A stretch of 64,000 nt of DNA from assembly GCA_964487545.1 (NCBI GenBank), contig CAZARI010000004.1, forward strand, positions 59,093 to 123,092, written 5' to 3'. This document shows positions 54,942 through 62,855 of the stretch, one piece after another. Under the pieces are notes generated by a model. It was not told the origin of the DNA and ran no database searches. It saw only the letters and a program-made list of their open reading frames with translations. Every line of letters begins with the position of its first letter. Within the stretch, counting starts at the first letter, position 1. The position numbers and the translations under genes are program-made. This DNA is from SKUL01 sp964487545 (GTDB lineage Bacteria > Bacteroidota > Bacteroidia > Flavobacteriales_D > SKUL01).

Positions 54942-56372
54942 ATGTTGGAAACGTCCCACAAAGTGATCGATGAAACACGACAGGGCGAAGCAGTAGCTCT
55001 GGTTTCAGACTCAAATAACGGCAAAAAACTATACATCGAAAGCTATGGTTGTCAGATGAATTTTTCTGACAGCGAAATTGTAGCGGCCATCCTCACCAAA
55101 GAGGGGTATGCTACCACGCGCAATGAAGGTGAAGCAGACGTGGTGTTGATTAACACCTGCTCAATTCGCGATAATGCCGAGCAGCGTGTACGCAATCGAC
55201 TAAACCATTTTCACTCGCGCAAACGCCGGCAGCCGGGCTTGGTAGTAGGTATTCTCGGCTGCATGGCCGAACGGCTGAAATCGACCTTGCTGGAGGAAGA
55301 AAAAATTGTTGACCTCGTCGTTGGGCCTGACGCCTATCGTGATTTGCCCGGCCTTATCGGACAGGTGGAATCGGGACAAAAAGCCGTCAACGTTTTGCTT
55401 TCGCGTGAGGAAACTTACGCAGAGATCAACCCCGTGCGACTTGACCAAAACGGGGTAACTGCATTTATCTCGATCATGCGAGGCTGCGACAACATGTGTT
55501 CGTTTTGCGTGGTGCCGTTTACGCGCGGACGAGAACGCAGCCGTGACCCTGAAACCATTGTACACGAGGCTAAATACCTATTCGAACAAGGCTATCGCGA
55601 AGTAACACTTCTGGGCCAGAACGTTGATTCGTATCGTTGGAATATCACCAAAAAGGGTGAGATCATCGATTCCGAAAAAGAAACCGTCGACTTTGCAGGT
55701 CTGCTCGAAAAAGTGGCGTTGGCCGTACCGGAAGTTCGAATCCGCTTCTCGACCAGTCACCCTAAGGATATGAACGACGACGTGCTGGAAACCATGGCTA
55801 AGTACGATAACATTTGCGAGTACATTCACCTGCCGGTACAATCGGGCAGTAGTGAAATGCTAAAACGCATGAACCGTGGATACAGCCGCGAATGGTATCT
55901 GGACCGCATCGGCGCCATTCGTCGAATTATGCCCAATTGCGCCATCAGCACCGATATCATCGTGGGCTTTTGTGGCGAAACCGAAGATGAACACAAAGAC
56001 ACCCTGGGTTTGATGAGCGATGTTGCATACGACTTTGCTTATATGTTCAAATATTCGGAACGGCCCAAAACACTCGCCGAAAGAAAAATGAAAGATGACG
56101 TTCCGGAGGAAGTGAAGCAAAGGCGGCTCGAAGAAATCATCGCCACTCAAATGAACAATTCACTAAAGAGCAACCAGAAGGCCGTTGGAAAAGTTTTTGA
56201 AGTGCTGGTAGAAGGAAAGTCAAAAAAATCGGACCAAATGCTTTGCGGCCGAAACTCCCAAAATGCCATGGTGGTTTTTCCGGCAGGAAATCTTCAGAAA
56301 GGAACTTATGTCAAAGTAAAAATCACTGACTGCACTGCGGCAACATTAATCGGTGAGGTGGTGGTATCATGA
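54942..56372 (+). CDS. miaB: tRNA-2-methylthio-N6-dimethylallyladenosine synthase
   Basis: 476 residues. MiaB adds the 2-methylthio group to i6A37 of tRNA. The N-terminal MTTase domain has cluster cysteines Cys37, Cys73 and Cys107; the radical SAM motif GCDNMCSFC gives Cys182, Cys186 and Cys189; the C-terminal TRAM domain follows (about 405-470). Start chosen at 54942 because the promoter box precedes it and the upstream stretch is not conserved in character. Stop overlaps the next gene by four bases (ATGA). First gene of the miaB-sigma54 activator-lptE-TPR-secG cluster. Confidence 0.95.
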   Translation: MLETSHKVIDETRQGEAVALVSDSNNGKKLYIESYGCQMNFSDSEIVAAILTKEGYATTRNEGEADVVLINTCSIRDNAEQRVRNRLNHFHSRKRRQPGLVVGILGCMAERLKSTLLEEEKIVDLVVGPDAYRDLPGLIGQVESGQKAVNVLLSREETYAEINPVRLDQNGVTAFISIMRGCDNMCSFCVVPFTRGRERSRDPETIVHEAKYLFEQGYREVTLLGQNVDSYRWNITKKGEIIDSEKETVDFAGLLEKVALAVPEVRIRFSTSHPKDMNDDVLETMAKYDNICEYIHLPVQSGSSEMLKRMNRGYSREWYLDRIGAIRRIMPNCAISTDIIVGFCGETEDEHKDTLGLMSDVAYDFAYMFKYSERPKTLAERKMKDDVPEEVKQRRLEEIIATQMNNSLKSNQKAVGKVFEVLVEGKSKKSDQMLCGRNSQNAMVVFPAGNLQKGTYVKVKITDCTAATLIGEVVVS

Positions 56373-57592
56373 GAGCGAAACTACAGCAAATTAAACTGCG
56401 CTTTGGTATCATTGGCAACAACGAGATGTTGAACCGCGCCATTGAAGTGGCTATTCAGGTTGCCCCAACTGATCTTTCTGTGCTTATCAACGGCGAAAGT
56501 GGCACCGGAAAGGAAGTGATGCCGCAGATTATTCACCACCTGAGTGCCCGCAAACACAAAGAATACATTGCCGTGAACTGTGGTGCCATTCCCGAAGGAA
56601 CCATCGACAGCGAGTTGTTTGGCCACGAAAAAGGATCTTTTACCGGAGCACACGACTCACGCAAAGGATATTTTGAAGTTGCCAACGGCGGAACCATTTT
56701 CCTTGACGAAGTAGCCGAGCTGCCACTTCAAACTCAGGTGCGCTTGCTCCGCGTGCTCGAAACCGGAGAATTCATGAAGGTGGGAAGTTCAAAAATCATC
56801 AAAACAGATGTGCGGATTACTGCGGCAACCAATGTGAACATCCCCCAAGCAATAGCTAAAGGAAAATTCAGAGAAGATTTATTCTACCGACTGAACACCG
56901 TTCCTATTCAATTACCGGCGTTGCGCGAACGCGAAGACGACGTTCAACTCATCTTTAGGAAATTTGCAGCCGACTTTGCAGAAAAATACCGCATGCCGCC
57001 TATCCAGCTTGCTCCCGATGCCGTAGCCATGCTGCTCAGCTACCCCTGGCCCGGAAATATACGCCAGCTCAAAAACATCACCGAGCAGATTTCCGTCATC
57101 GAAGAGGATCGCGAAATCACGCCAGATATTCTCAGAAAATACTTGCCCCAACAAGAAATTGGGGGTGTCCCCATGGTGCTGCCCAAATCAGATTCAGGAT
57201 CCGACTTCAGTGAAAGAGAAATCCTTTACAAGGTGCTCTTCGACATGAAGAACGACATTTCTGATTTAAAGAAACTGGTGTTAAGCATTATGCAAGGTGG
57301 ATCGGCATCACCCGATAAAGAGGATATGGCGCTGATTAAAAAATTATACCAATCGGAGGACGGGTGGAAATCTCTCGAGCCACCACTTGAGAAAAGACAC
57401 CCCTCGCCCCCAGATTATGAGCCCTATGAAGAACCGATTGAAATTGAGGAAACGCTTTCGCTAGAAGCCACCGAGCGCGAGTTGATCAAAAAAGCATTGA
57501 AAAAGCACAATAACAAGCGCAAGCATGCGGCCAAGGAACTCGGAATTTCGGAGCGAACGCTCTACCGAAAAATAAAAGAATACAATATCTAA
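56369..57592 (+). CDS. Sigma-54-dependent transcriptional activator without N-terminal sensor domain
   Basis: 407 residues. An AAA+ sigma-54 interaction domain begins almost at once: Walker A GESGTGKE (42-49), the sigma-54-contacting loop GSFTGA (89-94, usually GAFTGA), Walker B GGTIFLDE (107-114), and sensor regions FREDLFYRLN and YPWPGNIRQLKN. A linker of about 100 residues leads to a Fis-type helix-turn-helix at the end (KHAAKELGISERTLYRKIKEY). There is no receiver, GAF or PAS domain, so activity is probably constitutive or controlled by another protein. Translationally coupled to miaB. The target genes are unknown; the neighbours lptE and secG suggest an envelope theme. Confidence 0.93.
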   Translation: MRAKLQQIKLRFGIIGNNEMLNRAIEVAIQVAPTDLSVLINGESGTGKEVMPQIIHHLSARKHKEYIAVNCGAIPEGTIDSELFGHEKGSFTGAHDSRKGYFEVANGGTIFLDEVAELPLQTQVRLLRVLETGEFMKVGSSKIIKTDVRITAATNVNIPQAIAKGKFREDLFYRLNTVPIQLPALREREDDVQLIFRKFAADFAEKYRMPPIQLAPDAVAMLLSYPWPGNIRQLKNITEQISVIEEDREITPDILRKYLPQQEIGGVPMVLPKSDSGSDFSEREILYKVLFDMKNDISDLKKLVLSIMQGGSASPDKEDMALIKKLYQSEDGWKSLEPPLEKRHPSPPDYEPYEEPIEIEETLSLEATERELIKKALKKHNNKRKHAAKELGISERTLYRKIKEYNI

Positions 57593-57601
57593 GTCAAATC
57601 A

Positions 57602-58102
57602 TTGAGAGCCCTACTTTTATCCCTACTGGTTATGTGTTCGGTTATCGGATGCTCGGTCAAATATTCGTTTACCGGAGCCGACATCCCCGCACAAGCCACC
57701 ACTTTTTCAGTGGATCCGTTTGCGATGGTGGCTCCACTTGCAGACCCTACTTACGGATTATCAATCACCGAAAGTCTCAAAGAATTAATCCTGAGTCAGT
57801 CGCGGCTTGACCTGACCAATGGAGAAGGTGACCTGCAATATACCGGAACAGTAACCGGATACAACGTGGCTCCTGCCGCCATCTCGGCCGATGAGTTTGC
57901 AGAAATCAACCGGCTCACCATCACCGTGCGTGTTGGCTATATTAATACCTTTGATGACAGCAAGAGTTTTGAACGCAGTTTCAGCAGGTTCGCCGACTTT
58001 CCGACTACCCAAGAATTAACGGACGTGGAACAAACCCTCATTGAAGAAATCAACGAACAACTGACCCAGGATATTTTTGACGCATCATTGGGAAGCTGGT
58101 AA
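57602..58102 (+). CDS. lptE: LPS-assembly lipoprotein LptE
   Basis: 166 residues. Lipoprotein signal with lipobox VMCSVIGC (Cys17), followed by SVKYSFTGADIP and a small alpha/beta domain typical of Bacteroidota LptE, which plugs the LptD barrel and helps deliver lipopolysaccharide to the outer membrane. The frame is closed by TAA at 57590, so the start is TTG at 57602. The stop shares one base with the ATG of the next gene. lptD is not in this window. Confidence 0.82.
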   Translation: MRALLLSLLVMCSVIGCSVKYSFTGADIPAQATTFSVDPFAMVAPLADPTYGLSITESLKELILSQSRLDLTNGEGDLQYTGTVTGYNVAPAAISADEFAEINRLTITVRVGYINTFDDSKSFERSFSRFADFPTTQELTDVEQTLIEEINEQLTQDIFDASLGSW

Positions 58103-59109
58103 TGAAAACAGAGCACATCAACGAACTGATCAGCCATCCGGAAAAAGTTTCCGCCGATGACCTTCGTGGTTTGCAACAGCTCGTATTGGACCACCCGTGG
58201 TGTCAGTCTTTTCAGATTCTGTATGCAAAAGCCCTCAAGGCCGATGACAATCCGGGGTTTAACAAGCAGCTCAAAAAAACCGCCATATATGCCGCCGACC
58301 GAAAAGTGCTGTACCGACTGATTATGCAGCCCGTGTTGCAACAATCTATCGAACATTTCGAATCAATGGTGGCAGCGTCCGACTCCACAGCATCAGAACC
58401 TTCGACCACCTCACCCACTCTGCCCGAACTTACATCAGAAGACAAAGAGCGTGAAGAAGCCGTTGAGCAGGCCCCAACAGAAAAAGAACCGACAAACGAT
58501 CTCAATCCAATAATTCCTACCACAGAGCCGGTAGCGGCGTCAACGGAGAGCGACCAGTTACCAACACCAAAAGAAAACGAAGCAAGCGAGAGCGATACCT
58601 ACGAAATAGACAGTACCAACCTGGAACAGGAAGTGCTGAAAGAAGTTGCCGCACGTGCCTTTGAGCTTCAATTTGAATCACAGGTGAATTCTCCCGCCGA
58701 TTTCAAAACAGAAGCACCTGAAAAGGAAGTCTCTGCTGCTAAACCCACCCCACCCAGAACCTTTCTGGAGTTCATTACCCAGCACTCCTCCACCCACCCG
58801 TTGCCGCCAGAAACAAGAACCGAAGAACCCGCAAATATTAATGTTGAAACAAGCTTAATCGACCGATTTATTCAAAACGAGCCAAAAATCGAACGAAAAA
58901 AGGCCAGCTTCTTTTCGCCGGTTAACATGGGCAAGATGAGTATTGTTGATAATGAAGAAATCGTATCTGAAACATTAGCAACCATTTACGCCAAACAAGG
59001 CGATATTGAAAAGGCCAAAAAGGCTTACCGTCAACTTGCTTTGAAATTTCCTGAAAAAAGTATTTACTTTGCAGGCCTTATTAAAAAACTGGAACAGTCT
59101 CCAAAATAA
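58102..59109 (+). CDS. TPR-like protein of unknown function
   Basis: 335 residues. The N-terminal 95 residues are helical with an HPWCQSFQILYAKALKADD motif; the middle (about 95-230) is low-complexity, Glu/Pro/Thr/Ser-rich and probably disordered; the C-terminal 50 residues form one TPR-like helix pair (SETLATIYAKQGDIEKAKKAYRQL). No signal peptide. It lies between lptE (one-base overlap) and secG (ten bases), an arrangement I recall as common in Bacteroidota. The role is unknown. Confidence 0.78.
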   Translation: MKTEHINELISHPEKVSADDLRGLQQLVLDHPWCQSFQILYAKALKADDNPGFNKQLKKTAIYAADRKVLYRLIMQPVLQQSIEHFESMVAASDSTASEPSTTSPTLPELTSEDKEREEAVEQAPTEKEPTNDLNPIIPTTEPVAASTESDQLPTPKENEASESDTYEIDSTNLEQEVLKEVAARAFELQFESQVNSPADFKTEAPEKEVSAAKPTPPRTFLEFITQHSSTHPLPPETRTEEPANINVETSLIDRFIQNEPKIERKKASFFSPVNMGKMSIVDNEEIVSETLATIYAKQGDIEKAKKAYRQLALKFPEKSIYFAGLIKKLEQSPK

Positions 59110-59119
59110 ATCTACTGTC

Positions 59120-59398
59120 ATGTCCGCATTTATCGGTGTAATAATCATACTTGTTTGCGTTTTACTCGTCATGGTCATTCTTGTTCAGAACCCTAAAGGC
59201 GGAGGTCTTTCGTCTGAGTTCGGCAGCGCAAATCAAATCGGGGGAGTTCGAAAAACAGCCGACTTTCTGGAGAAGTCGACCTGGGGGCTTGCCATCGCCC
59301 TTGTTGTGCTTTGCTTAATTGCGGCAGCCGTTCAGGAAGGTTCAACGGTGCCCCAGTTTAACAATCCATTTCCTAGTCAGGATTTCCCGATGGATTAA
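59120..59398 (+). CDS. secG: Protein translocase subunit SecG
   Basis: 92 residues from ATG 59120; the frame continues upstream but into the preceding gene. Two membrane helices (about 3-23 and 51-71) flank the conserved VQNPKGGGLSSEFGSANQIGG loop. SecG assists SecYEG preprotein translocation. It ends the miaB cluster and is followed by an intrinsic terminator. Confidence 0.93.
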   Translation: MSAFIGVIIILVCVLLVMVILVQNPKGGGLSSEFGSANQIGGVRKTADFLEKSTWGLAIALVVLCLIAAAVQEGSTVPQFNNPFPSQDFPMD

Positions 59399-59440
59399 GT
59401 ATCCGCATCAAATTATTGAATTGATTTTTACTGACAAAAT

Positions 59441-59468
59441 GCCTGTCTTTTGCGACAGGCGTTTTTAT
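59441..59468 (+). terminator. Intrinsic terminator after secG
   Basis: Stem GCCTGTC / GACAGGC with a six-base loop and a T-rich tail (GTTTTT). Confidence 0.85.
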
Positions 59469-59470
59469 TT

Positions 59471-59497
59471 CTGTCAATTCTTACCATTCTGTGACAG
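59471..59497. promoter_or_regulatory. Inverted repeat upstream of groES
   Basis: CTGTCA-N15-TGACAG, a perfect six-base inverted repeat about 110-136 bases before the groES start. No CIRCE element is present in 59399-59606. Could be a heat-shock operator; inferred only. Confidence 0.35.
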
Positions 59498-59606
59498 CCT
59501 ATCTGACCAAATTGCAGCGTTTGTAAATTGGCACAAATTCTGACTGCCCAGCACCACATGATTAAACGTGTTAAATCTTATTGTTAAACCCTAAACTTAA
59601 ATCGTA

Positions 59607-59888
59607 ATGTCAGTAAATCTAAAACCATTGGCCGACCGGGTTCTTATCGAACCAGCACCGGCAGAAGAAAAAACCGCCAGCGGGATTATTATTCCCGACA
59701 CGGCAAAGGAAAAGCCGCTGCGCGGGAAGGTAGTTGCGGCTGGAAACGGGAAGACAGATGAGCCAATGACGGTAAAAGAAGGAGACATGGTGATGTACGG
59801 ACAATACGCTGGCACTGAAATCAAAATAGACGGCCAGAACTACCTCATCATGCGTGAATCTGATATTTTCGGAATCATCGAAAATTAA
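59607..59888 (+). CDS. groES: Co-chaperonin GroES
   Basis: 93 residues. Starts LKPLADRVLIEPAPAEEKTASGIIIPDTAKEK with the mobile loop that contacts GroEL, and ends ESDIFGIIEN. It caps the GroEL ring during folding. The gene is 58 bases upstream of groEL and surely co-transcribed. Its promoter is not obvious: no exact TAnnTTTG at a suitable place, and no CIRCE repeat. Confidence 0.98.
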   Translation: MSVNLKPLADRVLIEPAPAEEKTASGIIIPDTAKEKPLRGKVVAAGNGKTDEPMTVKEGDMVMYGQYAGTEIKIDGQNYLIMRESDIFGIIEN

Positions 59889-59946
59889 TTATTGCCGGCA
59901 ATCCCCGGCGCCTTATTTATACCAAACACAAAAAAACATTTAAACA

Positions 59947-61572
59947 ATGGCTAAAAACATCACATTCGACCTGGATGCCAGAGATAAACTCAAAAAAGGA
60001 GTTGATGCCTTGGCAAACGCGGTAAAAGTTACCCTCGGTCCAAAAGGACGAAACGTAGTTATAGATAAAAAATTTGGTTCCCCGGCCATCACCAAAGACG
60101 GTGTTACTGTGGCCAGAGAAATCGAGCTCGAAGATCCCATCGAAAACATGGGTGCCCAAATGGTTAAAGAAGTAGCATCCAAAACGGCCGACGTTGCAGG
60201 CGACGGAACTACTACCGCAACTGTTCTTGCTCAGGCCATCGTAAAAGGAGGTCTGAAAAACGTAGCTGCCGGTGCCAACCCCATGGATTTGAAGCGCGGA
60301 ATCGACAAGGCAGTACAACTGGTTGCCGAAGAACTGAAAAAACTTTCGCGCGAGGTGGGCGATGACAACTCCAAGATTGAGCAAATTGCCACCATCTCTG
60401 CCAACAACGATAAAACCATCGGCAAACTGATTGCCGACGCAATGGCAAAAGTGAAAAAAGAAGGAGTCATCACTGTTGAAGAAGCCAAAGGAACCGACAC
60501 TTATGTAGAGGTTGTTGAAGGAATGCAGTTTGACCGCGGCTACCTTTCTCCATACTTTGTGACCAACAGCGAAAAAATGATTGCCGAATTGGAGAGTCCT
60601 TATATCCTGATCTACGACAAAAAGATTTCGGTGATGAAGGACTTGCTGCCCATTCTCGAAAAAGCAGCCCAGACAGGCCGTCCGCTGTTGATTATCTCTG
60701 AGGATGTAGAAGGCGAAGCGCTGGCCACATTGGTGGTGAATAAAATTCGCGGATCGCTGAAGATCGCTGCTGTTAAAGCGCCTGGTTTTGGCGACCGAAG
60801 AAAAGCGATGCTCGAAGATATTGCCATCCTCACCGGAGGAACCGTTATTTCTGAGGAGCAAGGACGCAAACTTGAAGATGCTACGCTTGAAGATTTGGGT
60901 CAGTGCGAAAAAATCACCATCGACAAAGACAACACCACCATCGTAAATGGAAACGGTGATAAATCCAACATCGAAGCGCGAATCAACCAGATTAAAGCGC
61001 AAATGGAAACCACCACTTCTGACTACGACAAGGAAAAACTGCAGGAACGTCTGGCAAAACTGGCCGGTGGCGTTGCGGTAATGTATGTTGGCGCTGTCTC
61101 AGAAATAGAAATGAAAGAGAAAAAAGACCGGGTGGACGATGCCCTTCACGCAACCCGAGCAGCGGTAGAAGAAGGAATTATTCCCGGTGGAGGAGTTGCT
61201 TATATCCGCGCCACTGATGCCCTCGAAAATCTACAGGGCGATAACCCCGACCAGCAAACCGGAATCAACATTGTTCGCCGTGCGCTTGAAGAGCCTTTGC
61301 GACAAATTGTTGCCAACGCCGGTGGAGAAGGTTCAATCGTTATTCAAAAAGTTCGCGAAGGCAAAGGCGACTTTGGCTACAATGCGCACACCGAGGTCTT
61401 CGAAAACCTCTACGAAGTTGGCGTAGTTGACCCCACCAAAGTGGCACGAGTGGCCATCGAAAACGCCGGATCAATTGCCGGTATGTTGCTGACTACCGAA
61501 TGTGTTATCTCTGATATTCCAGAAGAAAATCCTGCCCCTGCAATGCCAGGAGGAATGCCAGGTATGATGTAA
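59947..61572 (+). CDS. groEL: Chaperonin GroEL
   Basis: 541 residues. Cpn60 with the ATP-binding motifs GPKGRNVVIDK (about 31) and DGTTTATVLAQ (about 86), the signature AAVEEGIIPGGGVAY (about 402) and the C-terminal GGMPGGM-type tail ending MPGMM. Length is standard. Large antisense frames inside this gene are shadows. Followed by a terminator shared with the convergent cation transporter. Confidence 0.98.
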   Translation: MAKNITFDLDARDKLKKGVDALANAVKVTLGPKGRNVVIDKKFGSPAITKDGVTVAREIELEDPIENMGAQMVKEVASKTADVAGDGTTTATVLAQAIVKGGLKNVAAGANPMDLKRGIDKAVQLVAEELKKLSREVGDDNSKIEQIATISANNDKTIGKLIADAMAKVKKEGVITVEEAKGTDTYVEVVEGMQFDRGYLSPYFVTNSEKMIAELESPYILIYDKKISVMKDLLPILEKAAQTGRPLLIISEDVEGEALATLVVNKIRGSLKIAAVKAPGFGDRRKAMLEDIAILTGGTVISEEQGRKLEDATLEDLGQCEKITIDKDNTTIVNGNGDKSNIEARINQIKAQMETTTSDYDKEKLQERLAKLAGGVAVMYVGAVSEIEMKEKKDRVDDALHATRAAVEEGIIPGGGVAYIRATDALENLQGDNPDQQTGINIVRRALEEPLRQIVANAGGEGSIVIQKVREGKGDFGYNAHTEVFENLYEVGVVDPTKVARVAIENAGSIAGMLLTTECVISDIPEENPAPAMPGGMPGMM

Positions 61573-61598
61573 TCATAACACCTTCAAAATAATCTTGA

Positions 61599-61629
61599 AA
61601 GAGCTGCCAATTTTGGTGGCTCTTTTTAT
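61599..61629 (+). terminator. Intrinsic terminator after groEL
   Basis: Stem AGAGCTGCC / GGTGGCTCT (with G-U pairs), loop AATTTT, then TTTTT. It touches the stop codon of the convergent cation transporter gene. Confidence 0.82.
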
Positions 61630-62645
61630 TTTGAGTCGGTGGATTTATAATGCGAACTGTGATATTTCAGTCCAAGTACCTTATCGAGGGTCCAGGGAAG
61701 GCGCTTTTCGAACGGCCGCTGACGTACTTCGCAATCCATTTTAGGACAAATAGGACACGAGTGCGGACGACAGGGATCGATATGAATAAAGAACTCTGTC
61801 TTGCGGCCGGTTTCCCGATTAACCAGCTCCTCGATTTCGTCGATAATGGCGTGCCCTTGTTCAATGGTGTAATACCATGGCAACGTAAAATGACAATCCA
61901 CATGCAGTTCCGAACCAAACTTGATAATGCGCAGGTTGTGCACGTCTATCCAATCGGGTTTGCGGTGCTTTTCCAGAATCTCCACCAGTTGATTCACCAG
62001 CATTTCATCTGTTTCGCCCAGTATGGCTGCCAGTGCCTCTTTAGCCACCTTGTAGCCGATTCTGAGCAGCAAAAACCCAAAAAGCATGGCCGCAGCATTA
62101 TCGAGCCAAACTTTGCCGGTAATCAGCACCAATACCAGTCCCAACAACATGCCCACCGTGCTGTATGCATCGCTAAGCAGGTGCTTGCCGTCGGCCTCCA
62201 TGGCCATCGAATGGCTTGCCTTTCCGCGACGAATAAGAACAAAAGCCAATACAAAATTGATTAAGCCGGCGCCAGAAGTCAGTATAATACCGATATGCAG
62301 CTCTTCGAGCTCCTGAGGATAAATGAAGTTGTAAAATGCTTTGCCTGTAATAACAAGCCCGGTACCGATAATCAATACACCTTCGAAGGCCGAAGAAATA
62401 AATTCAATTTTTCCATGGCCGTACAAATGCTCAGCGTCGCGCGGCCGAGATGCATAGTAAATGCTGAACAGGGCCAGCGATCCAGCAATGACATTGATGA
62501 TCGACTCAAGGGCATCGGCCAAAATAGCGTTCGAGCCCGTAATGTACCACGCGGTAAACTTAACCAGCAACAGAATTATACCAACGCCAACTGCAATGGC
62601 TTGCACCTTTAAATTTCCGTGACTATGACCGTGACCGTGCCCCAT
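61626..62645 (-). CDS. Cation diffusion facilitator transporter
   Basis: 339 residues. His-rich start MGHGHGHSHG, six membrane helices (about 15-215) and a cytoplasmic C-terminal ferredoxin-like domain (about 216-300, with HVDCHFTLPW). The fifth-helix metal site keeps H...D (KHLLSDAYS), but the second-helix site reads ALESIINV, with Glu and Asn where FieF has Asp and Asp. The last 40 residues add a Cys-rich extension, DPCRPHSCPICPKMDC. CDF proteins export Zn, Fe, Co, Mn or similar ions by proton antiport. The ion is not predictable here, and the altered site and Cys tail suggest a distinct preference or metal sensing. A 13-base palindrome lies 29 bases upstream. Confidence 0.9.
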   Translation of the reverse strand: MGHGHGHSHGNLKVQAIAVGVGIILLLVKFTAWYITGSNAILADALESIINVIAGSLALFSIYYASRPRDAEHLYGHGKIEFISSAFEGVLIIGTGLVITGKAFYNFIYPQELEELHIGIILTSGAGLINFVLAFVLIRRGKASHSMAMEADGKHLLSDAYSTVGMLLGLVLVLITGKVWLDNAAAMLFGFLLLRIGYKVAKEALAAILGETDEMLVNQLVEILEKHRKPDWIDVHNLRIIKFGSELHVDCHFTLPWYYTIEQGHAIIDEIEELVNRETGRKTEFFIHIDPCRPHSCPICPKMDCEVRQRPFEKRLPWTLDKVLGLKYHSSHYKSTDSK

Positions 62646-62673
62646 TTTTTTCAGATGTCGCGTTGCTAAAGGT

Positions 62674-62686
62674 CGGTAAAATACCG
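62674..62686. promoter_or_regulatory. Palindrome upstream of the cation transporter
   Basis: CGGTA-AAA-TACCG, 28 bases before the start at 62645. A possible operator for a metal-responsive regulator; it does not match a consensus I can name. Confidence 0.3.
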
Positions 62687-62855
62687 TTTATCCCGATGTG
62701 TTGCGGGCAGGCTCGGCAGTCACTTTCTGTTCAATAGTCATTTGTGTGAATTAAAAGATATTAATCTAATTTCATTAATAATGGGGATTTCCCAAAGGGA
62801 CCTGGATTATCAAAAAAGAGACGTCATTTTGTGACAATCCCTATCTTTCATCGCA

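Noticed and set aside
59528..59544. Sigma-54-like element TTGGCAC upstream of groES
   Set aside because: The -24 part fits but the -12 GC is GA at the required ten-base spacing, so it is not a convincing site.
59399..59606. CIRCE element for HrcA control of groESL
   Set aside because: No TTAGCACTC-N9-GAGTGCTAA or near match in the gap.
59917..61002. 361-codon open frame antisense to groEL
   Set aside because: Lies wholly over the conserved groEL frame, has Cys/Phe-rich composition typical of antisense shadows, and has no recognisable motif.
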